From an uncultured Fretibacterium sp. (lineage in GTDB: Bacteria; Synergistota; Synergistia; Synergistales; Aminobacteriaceae), in NCBI GenBank assembly GCA_937892105.1, contig CALAUZ010000042.1, positions 1 through 13,491 of the forward strand: 13,491 nt of DNA. Direction: 5' to 3'. Within the stretch, counting starts at the first letter, position 1. Every line of letters starts with the position of its first letter. Positions 7,422-13,483 of the stretch are shown piece by piece. Both the position numbers and the translations under genes were made by a program. Below the pieces are notes generated by a model that worked only from the letters and a program-made list of their open reading frames with translations, was not told where the DNA came from and did no database searches.

Positions 7422-8805
7422 TATTTGCTTTGCTTACAAGACTAAAAACGAATCTGAGCAATTAAAGTTATGCAGAAGTTTACTTGATGATATTTTCACT
7501 AGCCTGATACAGCAAGGTAAGGCTGAATTTGATTCATTGGGTAAAATCAAAAGTTCTAACGATATTCACGATGCAGATTTCATAATCGGTAATTCATCAC
7601 ACCCTGATTTTCAAATTAATCACATAGACATGAACGAAGCAAATTTTATGCGTCCTATCCCTGCGATTATACTATTGAGTGATGATAGCTGGGATAAAAA
7701 TGTTAATGCAGTCTCTAGAAATCCAGTATATGACGTTAGAGCTATATTCAGAGCTTCAAAACTTTTTAGCGAATCCAGAGATTTGGAGGAGTTTGGGCAA
7801 TTTTCGGAAGTTATCAAGAATTTGTTGCGTGATGTATTGCGTAAACGAGGACTTAAAGAAGAAGATTTCTCAAAGCCTATAGACTGGAAAGTGAAAATAA
7901 ACAGTGATTGCGGAACTGAATTTATCAGTTTGTTCTCAACTCCTTCGATGCAGAGAATGGCTAGAAAATACAAGAACGCATTATTATCTATTGACGATCC
8001 TGTTTTGCGCAAACTTCGAGATAATGTAAGAGAATCACTTGACTTAAAGAAACGCTGTATGGAGATAAAGAACTTTTTCGGGAAAAATGCTCTTGATAAC
8101 GTTAATTCTTATCGAGTGCCTTCAGTGTTGCTTTTAGGAGAAACTGGCTGTGGAAAATCTTTATTATCAAGTATAGCTGCAAGTGTAATTATGCCAGATA
8201 AAGAATTTACCAAGATAAATATTTCGTCATATAACAAAGAGTCGATTGATCTAATGCTATTCGGAGCTGAAAAAGGCTCATACACTGATTCTGATCGAGA
8301 TAGAATGGGAGTATTAATTGGACATTGCGGTGAAGTTGTATTCCTTGATGAGATTGGGGACATGGATATAGAAACTCAGACACATTTATTAACATACATG
8401 GATAATGGCCAAGTAATGCCTCGTGGAATGGCCAGCGCAGTATGCTCGCCATGTATTTTGATAGCTGCAACGAATAAAGACGTAAATAATGATTCAACTT
8501 TCCGTAAAGACATTCTGAATCGCTTTGAACATGTTATAGAAATCCCGCCAATACGAGAGAGAAAACAAGATATGCGCCTGTTAATCAGCATACTTTTACA
8601 GAACAACAAATTGAATCCATTTATATCAGATGTTCAACGTAAAGTGCAGCGAATAAGCCTTGATGCGATAAAATATCTTGAAGACCGTGAATACTCTGGT
8701 AATTTCCGGGAATTGAAATTTCGCATAACTCAGGCAGTAAATAGCGCATTTATTGAAGGAAATTCATGTTTATGTCTTCGCCACTTTTTATTTCACGAAC
8801 AATAA
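7405..8805 (+). CDS. AAA+ ATPase of the sigma54-activator type, degenerate GAFTGA loop, no HTH
   Basis: Residues about 215-466 are a bacterial enhancer-binding-protein AAA+ module: Walker A GETGCGKS at 245-252, Walker B FLDEIGD with D315 and E316, a sensor I segment (AATNKD), an FRKDILNRF arginine-finger segment, IPPIRER and a lid ending in NFRELKFRI. The loop that normally reads GAFTGA and contacts sigma54 is here GSYTDS (291-296). The protein stops right after the lid, so the usual Fis-type DNA-binding domain is absent. Residues 1 to about 150 form an alpha/beta, Rossmann-like domain I cannot name; RtcR, a family relative, carries a CARF domain at that position, but I see no clear CARF motif. 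AAGGAG lies seven bases before the ATG, which overlaps the end of the preceding gene by 17 bases, indicating coupled translation. Likely role (inference): ATP-driven remodelling of the operon's own polymerase. Confidence 0.88.
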   Translation: MTYDINICFAYKTKNESEQLKLCRSLLDDIFTSLIQQGKAEFDSLGKIKSSNDIHDADFIIGNSSHPDFQINHIDMNEANFMRPIPAIILLSDDSWDKNVNAVSRNPVYDVRAIFRASKLFSESRDLEEFGQFSEVIKNLLRDVLRKRGLKEEDFSKPIDWKVKINSDCGTEFISLFSTPSMQRMARKYKNALLSIDDPVLRKLRDNVRESLDLKKRCMEIKNFFGKNALDNVNSYRVPSVLLLGETGCGKSLLSSIAASVIMPDKEFTKINISSYNKESIDLMLFGAEKGSYTDSDRDRMGVLIGHCGEVVFLDEIGDMDIETQTHLLTYMDNGQVMPRGMASAVCSPCILIAATNKDVNNDSTFRKDILNRFEHVIEIPPIRERKQDMRLLISILLQNNKLNPFISDVQRKVQRISLDAIKYLEDREYSGNFRELKFRITQAVNSAFIEGNSCLCLRHFLFHEQ

Positions 8806-8821
8806 CGTGAATATTTGTTTT
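8792..8821 (+). terminator. Weak intrinsic terminator at the end of the CARF-HD/polymerase operon
   Basis: TTCACG (8792-8797) can pair with CGTGAA (8806-8811) across an 8-base loop that contains the stop codon, followed by TATTTGTTTT. The stem is only six pairs and the T tract is interrupted, so termination may be partial. Confidence 0.4.
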
Positions 8822-8834
8822 ATAGTAATTTAAC

Positions 8835-8862
8835 TTGAAAAATATTTAAAATGATGTATAAT
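8835..8862 (+). promoter_or_regulatory. Near-consensus sigma70-like promoter upstream of a transposase remnant
   Basis: TTGAAA at 8835-8840 and a perfect TATAAT at 8857-8862 are 16 bases apart. The first ATG downstream (8870) begins the short IS630-like fragment and has no ribosome binding site. The promoter could be the left-over promoter of the insertion element, or could drive a short untranslated RNA toward the parA terminator side. Confidence 0.45.
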
Positions 8863-8869
8863 ACTATAT

Positions 8870-8984
8870 ATGAGTTATCCAGAAATATTTAGAAAATGCG
8901 CATTAGACTATCAGGATAAACGTATTAATTTTCGTATAACCGCAAAATAACGCCTATTATCGTACGGACAAATTCGGAAACTGA
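8870..8984 (+). pseudogene. Possible remnant of an IS630-type transposase N-terminus
   Basis: The ATG at 8870 opens a 26-codon reading frame, MSYPEIFRKCALDY followed by QDKRINF, ending in TAA at 8948. IS630-family transposases often begin MSYP/S-x-(E/D)-FRKK-(A/V)-L-x-Y before a helix-turn-helix. Reading on in the next frame from 8946 gives NNAYYRTDKFGN and a TGA at 8982, which resembles the end of the same HTH segment (YYRWxDK). Nothing of the DDE catalytic core follows. The match is from memory of the family consensus and is short. Confidence 0.35.
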
Positions 8985-8993
8985 CAATCTGTT

Positions 8994-9037
8994 TTGACGT
9001 AATTTATGATATGCTTAAGACTTGATGATTACGTCAA
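8994..9037. repeat. 10-bp perfect inverted repeat with 24-bp spacer downstream of parA
   Basis: TTGACGTAAT (8994-9003) and ATTACGTCAA (9028-9037) are exact inverted copies. A looser outer pair is also visible (CGTACGGACAAATT near 8961-8974 against AATTTGTACGT near 9035-9045). There is no T tract, so it is not a standard terminator. It could be a protein-binding site such as a partition or recombination site, or a transposon end. Confidence 0.4.
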
Positions 9038-9082
9038 TTTGTACGTTATGATCATTTATTTTGTTGAATTTATTTCATATAA

Positions 9083-9874
9083 TTACTTATAGTAAAAATT
9101 ATATAAAAAACTATATGAATATTTTGATGCGATCTCAAAGTATGCTTGGGCTACCTCTGCTTTACCCTGTGCAATAACCACAGGCAGACCTTGATATACT
9201 GCTCGAGGAGCATCCGCTGACTTCTTGATCGTTCCAAGGAATGGAATATCAAGTTCATGAAGCAACTCCCATACGTCGTACTGATCTTTGACACGCTGTT
9301 CATATATGGTTGCGATAATTCCGGCTATTCTTAAATCTGGATTCATGTCTTGGTCATTCTGTATGTTACGTATTGTGCTTAAAAGAGCCTTCATTCCTTT
9401 ATAAGCTAAGAAATCAGTTTTGCACGGAATGATTACTTCATTAGCTGCATTTATTCCGTTGAACATTAAAATTGAAAGTTGAGGAGGACAGTCAATGAAG
9501 CAGTAATCAAAATATGGAGAGAGTTTTTCGAGCGCACGCTTCAATTTCTTTTCCCGTGCAGGGAGCGTTATAAGTTTCATTTCCTGTTCAGCAAGATCAA
9601 TGTCAGAAGGAATTATGAAAAAGTTACTCATACCAAGGGCATCGATAGTATAGGCACATTCGAGTGGATCCTTGGGCGTTCGTTCAAATAATCCGCATAT
9701 ATTCAATCCCTTATAATCTCTTTCCATACCGCATGAAATTGTGAGAGAAGCCTGCGGGTCAAGGTCAACCATTAAAACTTTTTTACCTTCAAGAGCTTTC
9801 ACCGCAGCAAGATTATATGTTGTAGTTGTCTTTGCTACGCCGCCCTTTTGATTCGTTAACACAAATGTTTTCAC
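9083..9874 (-). CDS. parA: ParA/Soj-family partition ATPase (orphan, no ParB seen)
   Basis: ParA ATPases position plasmids or chromosome regions by ATP-dependent DNA binding, usually with a ParB partner. The 263-residue product (from the GTG at 9874) has the deviant Walker A KGGVAKTTT (residues 10-18), the A-prime motif VDLDPQASLT, and Walker B IDCPPQ. A GTG at 9883 in the same frame overlaps the AAGGAG (9883-9888), so it cannot be the start; the GTG at 9874 lies eight bases after that site. The last dozen residues are Tyr/Phe-rich and encoded by an AT-rich direct repeat, unlike the usual ParA end, which suggests altered C-terminal codons. No parB lies in the window. It is convergent with the polymerase operon and probably belongs to a separate plasmid-like or mobile segment. 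Confidence 0.9.
   Translation of the reverse strand: MKTFVLTNQKGGVAKTTTTYNLAAVKALEGKKVLMVDLDPQASLTISCGMERDYKGLNICGLFERTPKDPLECAYTIDALGMSNFFIIPSDIDLAEQEMKLITLPAREKKLKRALEKLSPYFDYCFIDCPPQLSILMFNGINAANEVIIPCKTDFLAYKGMKALLSTIRNIQNDQDMNPDLRIAGIIATIYEQRVKDQYDVWELLHELDIPFLGTIKKSADAPRAVYQGLPVVIAQGKAEVAQAYFEIASKYSYSFLYNFYYK
9087..9109. repeat. AT-rich direct repeat, copy at the 3' end of parA
   Basis: This 23-bp stretch matches 9911-9933 at 20 of 23 positions, with the last 15 bases (AAAATTATATAAAAA) identical. It encodes the final Tyr/Phe-rich residues of ParA. The other copy overlaps the parA promoter. Low complexity makes chance similarity possible. Confidence 0.4.
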
Positions 9875-9909
9875 AGTAGTCACTCCTTATATAAAAAATA
9901 ATTGTGTTT

Positions 9910-9937
9910 ATTATATATAAAATTATATAAAAATCAA
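9910..9937 (-). promoter_or_regulatory. Sigma70-like promoter for parA
   Basis: On the minus strand TTGATT (plus positions 9932-9937) and a perfect TATAAT (9910-9915) are 16 bases apart, ending about 22 bp before the AAGGAG of parA. The spacer is almost pure A/T and is part of the direct repeat that recurs at the 3' end of the gene. Confidence 0.55.
9911..9933. repeat. AT-rich direct repeat, copy in the parA promoter
   Basis: Partner of the 23-bp repeat at 9087-9109 (20 of 23 identical). The two copies flank parA in the same orientation, 824 bp apart. Confidence 0.4.
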
Positions 9938-10059
9938 CCCTGGTTTTATTCAGACAGGACAGATGGTTTGTTCACGGTAAAAGGCTCATAACAACAGTTG
10001 AGGCATGTGCACCAACGCCGAAGTCTATCCAGTTCATCAAGGACATCACCACAAAGTAG
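9931..10059 (+). pseudogene. C-terminal fragment of an unrecognised gene, no start codon
   Basis: The frame is open from a TAA just before 9931 to the TAG at 10057-10059 and has no ATG, GTG or TTG with a ribosome binding site. Its reading (FRQDRWFVHGKRLITTVEAC, then a Pro-Lys-Ser segment ending DITTK) looks like genuine protein sequence, and base composition is richer in G+C than the operon to the left. I do not recognise the family. It is probably the tail of a gene lost by deletion, the break lying at the parA promoter. Confidence 0.3.
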
Positions 10060-10088
10060 AATGATAGTAGAATGATATTTTCAGCGGC

Positions 10089-10340
10089 ATGATTCTTTAC
10101 GCCTCACGTGATCCTTTCACCAATAAAGAGGAGCTTTTTGGTGATAATTTCATGATCCTCAAATGTCTGGGCAAACTTAATGACCCCGCCGAACTAACCG
10201 ATTCCGCCGCCAGAATATATAGCCGCATCTTTGAGAATATGATGTCAGAGGTAGAAGCTATTAAGACCAAAGCCGCAAAAGCACTTAAGGTTGTAATTGA
10301 GAACGGTTACCAGTTCTATGAGTCAGTAGAAGTGGCGTAA
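10089..10340 (+). CDS. Short unrecognised ORF, probably a gene fragment
   Basis: The product would be 83 residues (MILYASRDPFTNKEELFG at the start), largely helical with an Ala/Lys-rich helix near the C-terminus (EAIKTKAAKALKVVIENGY). There is no Shine-Dalgarno sequence before the ATG, and the frame is open a further six codons upstream to a TAG, so the ATG may be internal to a longer ancestral gene. It follows another start-less coding fragment in a different frame, so both could be pieces of one decayed gene. No domain recognised. Confidence 0.35.
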   Translation: MILYASRDPFTNKEELFGDNFMILKCLGKLNDPAELTDSAARIYSRIFENMMSEVEAIKTKAAKALKVVIENGYQFYESVEVA

Positions 10341-11110
10341 CCTGTCCCCTCTGGATACCACACACATAGTAAGCTTTTGCCAAGATCATCAGACTAGGGA
10401 TTAGTTTGCTGTCCTGCCGCTTCACGCCGACCATATGACCGTCATAAACGCGCCAGAATGTTACCCGAAATCATTAGCTAATGTGTCCGCCTAAAACGTG
10501 CCTAAGGTGCTTGCATTGGATAGAAGGCCTAGCCGTGCCGAGCTGAATATCATTGCGCCGAAATCTTGTGAATCTGCATTCATAGGCAGTTATAGGCAAT
10601 CATAGAGAGAATCATAGCCCGTTCTCATCCTCATTTCAGCTCAACTAATGCTCAATTATGATATATATACATATATGATATATTCGTTTTCCTTCACGTT
10701 CATTTCATATCTACTACTTTGAGCCAGTTTTGTTGGAACTTTAGAGTGCTGGGGGACACGAGTAGAATGGAGTAAAAGCTAAATTTCCTGAACTTACTTA
10801 AAGGATAAATCATACTGCCTATAATCTTTCCTGATGACAATAGTCCATATTACTCTGAGAATGATACGGGGTTAGAAGTTTTGGAGCTGAGGAGAATGCT
10901 CGGAAGGACGAGAGCGGTTCTGTCCTCCCCGTCCGCTGAAGCTCCTTAGCTCCTTACCATTCGATAAAAGATTATGAAAAATTTTGAACATTGCAAGCTC
11001 TCTCCGGAAGTGAAAACTTGTACAAAAAAAATTAAGCGGCAGATTATGCTGAGGGAACCGATTGCAAGATATAAGCCTTTCTGGTAATATAACTATAAAA
11101 AATACTTTAT
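10341..11110. other. About 770 bp without a convincing gene
   Basis: No reading frame here has both a start signal and protein-like sequence. Visible structure: a direct repeat TATGATATAT at 10657-10666 and 10674-10683 inside an AT-rich near-palindrome; several copies of the short string CATAGxx around 10580-10620; and the strong hairpin at 10883-10953. The stretch sits between gene fragments and a frameshifted transposase-like gene, so it is probably decayed mobile DNA. Confidence 0.5.
10883..10953. repeat. Long imperfect hairpin with 12-bp terminal stem
   Basis: GGAGCTGAGGAG (10883-10894) pairs with CTCCTTAGCTCC (10942-10953) over all 12 positions, counting one G-U in plus-strand RNA. Inside, AGGAC pairs with GTCCT and CGG with CCG, giving a branched or extended stem of about 71 nt. 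No T tract follows on either strand, so it is not an intrinsic terminator. It may be a structured RNA, a REP-like element or a transposon sub-terminal end. Confidence 0.45.
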
Positions 11111-11124
11111 AAGGAGGTAATGAA

Positions 11125-12148
11125 GTGCCAAAGAAACAATCGCTAATCGCCAACATGATTGACATAGCCGATAAGGAAGCACAATATGACAGACAGTCCA
11201 AGCGGCTTCTATCCATGACAGTAATATTAGCGTGGATACTGAAATCATGTGTTGATGAATTCAGAGATTTCAGTATCGCATACATAACAAATAACTGTTT
11301 TGTGGGCAAGCCAGAAGTCATGGTTCATGCACTTCACGCTGATCATGTCGATAGCATGGAGGAGCAGCAGACACAGAAGATAATCAGTCGGCTAAATCGC
11401 CTGCTATCAATCAGTTCGTCCAGACCATGAATTCAGAATCAAGTACGATTAAAGAGCACACTATTCATTTTGATATTCGTTTCAAGGTAAAAGTGCCAAA
11501 GAATAATGAAATCATTGAATTGATTAATTGATTATCGACATAGAAGCCCAGAAAGATACCTCTTCAATTAAACGTCTAATCCGTAGAGGAATCTATTACG
11601 TCTCAAGAATGATTTCAGAGCAGTATGGAACAGAATTCTTCAATGATGAATATGAGAAGATTAAGAAGGTAATTTCAATATGGATTTGTCCTTCAACTGC
11701 AAAATACAAGGCTAACTCGATCGTCCAGTGGCGTAGTATCACAGAACCCGTATATGGCGGATTTAAGATTGATGAAGAAGCTTCCGACTTAATGCGTGTG
11801 ATCATTGTAAATCTTGAGGATGAAAGTAAGCGTGATAAGACAGAAAATCAGATTATCCGACTTTTGAGCGTATATTTATCAGACGAAAAAACGCCGGAAG
11901 AGAAGAAAAAGATTCTGGAAAAAGAATTTGACATTGAAATGACGGAAGAAATGGAGAAGGAGGTTAGAGAAATGTATTCAATGAGTCAAGCGTTGAAGGA
12001 TAAGACTTGGCAAGAGGCCAGCATAAGATTTGCAACTAACCTGTTAAAAGATGCAAAGCCGATTTCCTATGTTGCAAAAATGACAGAACTCTCAGAAGAT
12101 GCAGTTCGTAGCACTTCGGAGGGACTTAAGAAAACGGCTAAGGATTAA
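11125..12148 (+). pseudogene. Rpn-family PD-(D/E)XK nuclease/transposase gene, broken by two frameshifts
   Basis: The family (PDDEXK_2, recombination-promoting nuclease, COG5464) encodes mobile DNA endonucleases common in gut anaerobes. The reading starts at a GTG (11125) seven bases after AAGGAGG with the hallmark (V/M)PKKQSLIANMIDIADKEA, continues in frame 1 to a TGA at 11428, resumes in a second frame through about 11427-11528 (TIKEHTIHFDIRFKVKVP, with the conserved FDIRF aspartate), then in a third frame from about 11528 to the TAA at 12148 (IDIEAQKD, containing the E-x-Q/K catalytic segment, then GIYYVSRMIS and IWICPS). The C-terminal acidic/helical part ends KTAKD. Since the three parts align in order to one ordinary-length protein of about 330 residues, two small indels are the simplest explanation, and the product is probably inactive. 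Confidence 0.8.
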
Positions 12149-12418
12149 TTAAGGTGGGTTAGCCACACTGATGATAGGAGTGGCGGCCTCGCCGCTTCGT
12201 TCCTTCACAACGTACTTGCTTCATAAGAAAAAATAAAAAATAGGGAGGGGCTAAATAATTTTGATACAGAATTCCTTTCCTTTTGCAATCTCGATAGAAG
12301 CAGGTATGAACCAAGTTGCCTGTGTGCTAACGAAGCGGTGAAGATAGACAAGCGATGATCGGCTCATCATACCTCGTATCAAAAGCTCGGTTTCCCACAG
12401 TTCTCCACCTGTAGACAC
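12149..12418. other. Stretch with hairpins and no firm gene
   Basis: After the broken Rpn gene there is a GC-rich hairpin at 12179-12196 (seven pairs with one G-U, GCCT loop) without a T tract, then an A-rich run at 12228-12241 and a purine-rich AGGGAGGGG at 12242-12250 with no good ORF after it. On the minus strand an open frame ends at 12251 (see separate entry). Confidence 0.4.
12251..12418 (-). CDS. Doubtful small ORF downstream of the terminator, 55 residues
   Basis: From a GTG at 12418 the frame reads 55 codons, with SSLVYLHRFVSTQATWFIPA in the middle, to a TAG at 12253-12251. The amino-acid pattern (alternating aromatic and aliphatic residues) looks protein-like, but no ribosome binding site fits; two internal ATGs at 12370 and 12367 also lack a well-spaced one. 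The GTG directly follows the T tract of the terminator of the gene to the right. It could be a fragment of a decayed gene or not translated at all. Confidence 0.22.
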   Translation of the reverse strand: MSTGGELWETELLIRGMMSRSSLVYLHRFVSTQATWFIPASIEIAKGKEFCIKII

Positions 12419-12442
12419 AAAAAAGCCAGCTCCAAGGCTGGC
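12419..12442 (-). terminator. Intrinsic terminator of the minus-strand acidic-protein gene
   Basis: Read on the minus strand, GCCAGC and GCTGGC (plus positions 12437-12442 and 12425-12430) form a perfect six-pair GC-rich stem with a six-base loop, followed by six T (12424-12419). It lies 20 bp beyond a TAG at 12465-12463 and about 107 bp beyond the first stop of the gene at 12550. Confidence 0.8.
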
Positions 12443-12549
12443 AATTTTCTGGCTTCTCACTGCTACTCGACTGTGGAGGCTTCGATTGTGTTTCCTGTCA
12501 CTTCTTCTATCGCTTCAGTTGATGTTGCTAATGTTGCTGATGTTGTCGC

Positions 12550-13416
12550 TTATTCTGCCGATGATTCTGCTGAAATTGAAGGTGTCGCATCTTCTTTGTC
12601 CCTGTTTACCTTCTTATGCTTTTCCTCCCACCTAGCCTTACTGCTTGGTGTGCAGAAAGCTGTATTGCCAGCAAGATTCTTGTACAGTAGATTCCGCTCA
12701 GCTTTTCCTTCAGCTCCTTTCCAGCCTAAGCGAATCAGCCAAGTTCTGAGAGCAAATTTCTCATTCTCTGGTCGCTTAATTTTAACCTTGTGGAGATTGA
12801 CATTCTTGTCTTTTTTCTCTTCCTTCTCTTCCTTCTCATTTTTCTCATTCTTCTCTTTCATTGACTTCTCAAGGAATGAGAGAAGCATTCTGACTGCCTT
12901 CTTCATCGCAGAATCCGACAACTCATCTAAAGCTGTGATGAGTAAGGAATTATCTCTCACTTCCAATCCTTTAATCAGCTCAATCCTTTCCAATGCTTCT
13001 TCTTCTCGCAGTTCATTCGCTTCTCTGAATAAGGCAAAACCTTCTTCGAATGTGACTGCTTCTGCCAAGTCGCTTTTCACTCCTTCATCGATGAAGATGT
13101 TCATACCAGTTGCCTTGTTGAGTAGATAGCTGTGTGAGTAGATTTCGCTGATGAGGTACTTGAGGCTGTTGAGGCTGTTGAGAGTGATTGTTTGAATTGC
13201 TGTTCCTTCGATTCCAGCCTGTTCGCTTCCAGCTTCTTCATCAGTTGTTGCTTCTTCAGCTTCTGCTACATCATCAACTGGGGTAGTTGCTGTGGTTGCT
13301 GTTGATGAATCTTCTTCCGCTGTGTTATTGCTGGCAGTCTCAGATGATTCGATTGCCTCTACTGCTTCTACTGCTTCCGCAGTTGTGTTGATTGTTGTGT
13401 TAATTGCTGTTTCCAT
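12550..13416 (-). CDS. Unrecognised 288-residue low-complexity acidic/basic protein
   Basis: No family recognised. Residues 1 to about 75 are a Thr/Ala/Glu-rich low-complexity tail with EAVEAVEAIESSE repeats. Residues about 78-187 look like a folded helical domain. Residues 188-207 are a run of Lys/Glu/Asn (KEKNEKNEKEEKEEKKDK). The basic C-terminal part contains FALRTWLIRLGWKGAEGKAE then NLLYKNLAGNTAF, reminiscent of a C-terminal module seen in some plasmid-borne clostridial proteins (from memory, weak). There is no signal peptide or membrane segment. The ATG is preceded by GAAAGGA with ten bases between. A promoter and a terminator frame the gene as a single unit. An in-frame TAA ends it at 12550, yet the same frame continues for 28 codons of similar Thr/Ala/Glu-rich composition to a TAG at 12463, so the gene may carry a recent nonsense mutation or be read through. 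Confidence 0.75.
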   Translation of the reverse strand: METAINTTINTTAEAVEAVEAIESSETASNNTAEEDSSTATTATTPVDDVAEAEEATTDEEAGSEQAGIEGTAIQTITLNSLNSLKYLISEIYSHSYLLNKATGMNIFIDEGVKSDLAEAVTFEEGFALFREANELREEEALERIELIKGLEVRDNSLLITALDELSDSAMKKAVRMLLSFLEKSMKEKNEKNEKEEKEEKKDKNVNLHKVKIKRPENEKFALRTWLIRLGWKGAEGKAERNLLYKNLAGNTAFCTPSSKARWEEKHKKVNRDKEDATPSISAESSAE

Positions 13417-13455
13417 AATTCTTTTTTCCTTTCTTTTTTGAATTTTGTGCTTGTC

Positions 13456-13483
13456 ATATTAGCTCTAAAACCAGTAATATCAA
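13456..13483 (-). promoter_or_regulatory. Sigma70-like promoter for the acidic-protein gene
   Basis: On the minus strand TTGATA (plus 13478-13483) and TAATAT (13456-13461) are 16 bases apart; a transcript would start about 35 bp before the ATG at 13416. The spacer and -10 contain the 12-mer GTTTTAGAGCTA discussed in the findings. Confidence 0.5.

Noticed and set aside
10657..10683. TATGATATAT direct repeats as replication iterons
   Set aside because: Only two copies, low complexity, and no replication initiator gene nearby.
10872..11321. 149-residue minus-strand open frame
   Set aside because: It lies antisense to the start of the Rpn-family gene and across the hairpin, has no recognisable motif, and its Ser/Leu/Cys-rich content is typical of a shadow frame.
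12179..12196. GC-rich hairpin after the Rpn remnant as a terminator
   Set aside because: Seven pairs with a four-base loop, but no T tract follows on either strand, so I list it only as local structure.
12473..13129. 218-residue plus-strand open frame opposite the acidic-protein gene
   Set aside because: Its Ser/Phe-rich low-complexity sequence is what antisense reading of Glu/Lys-rich codons gives; the minus-strand gene has its own promoter, start and terminator.
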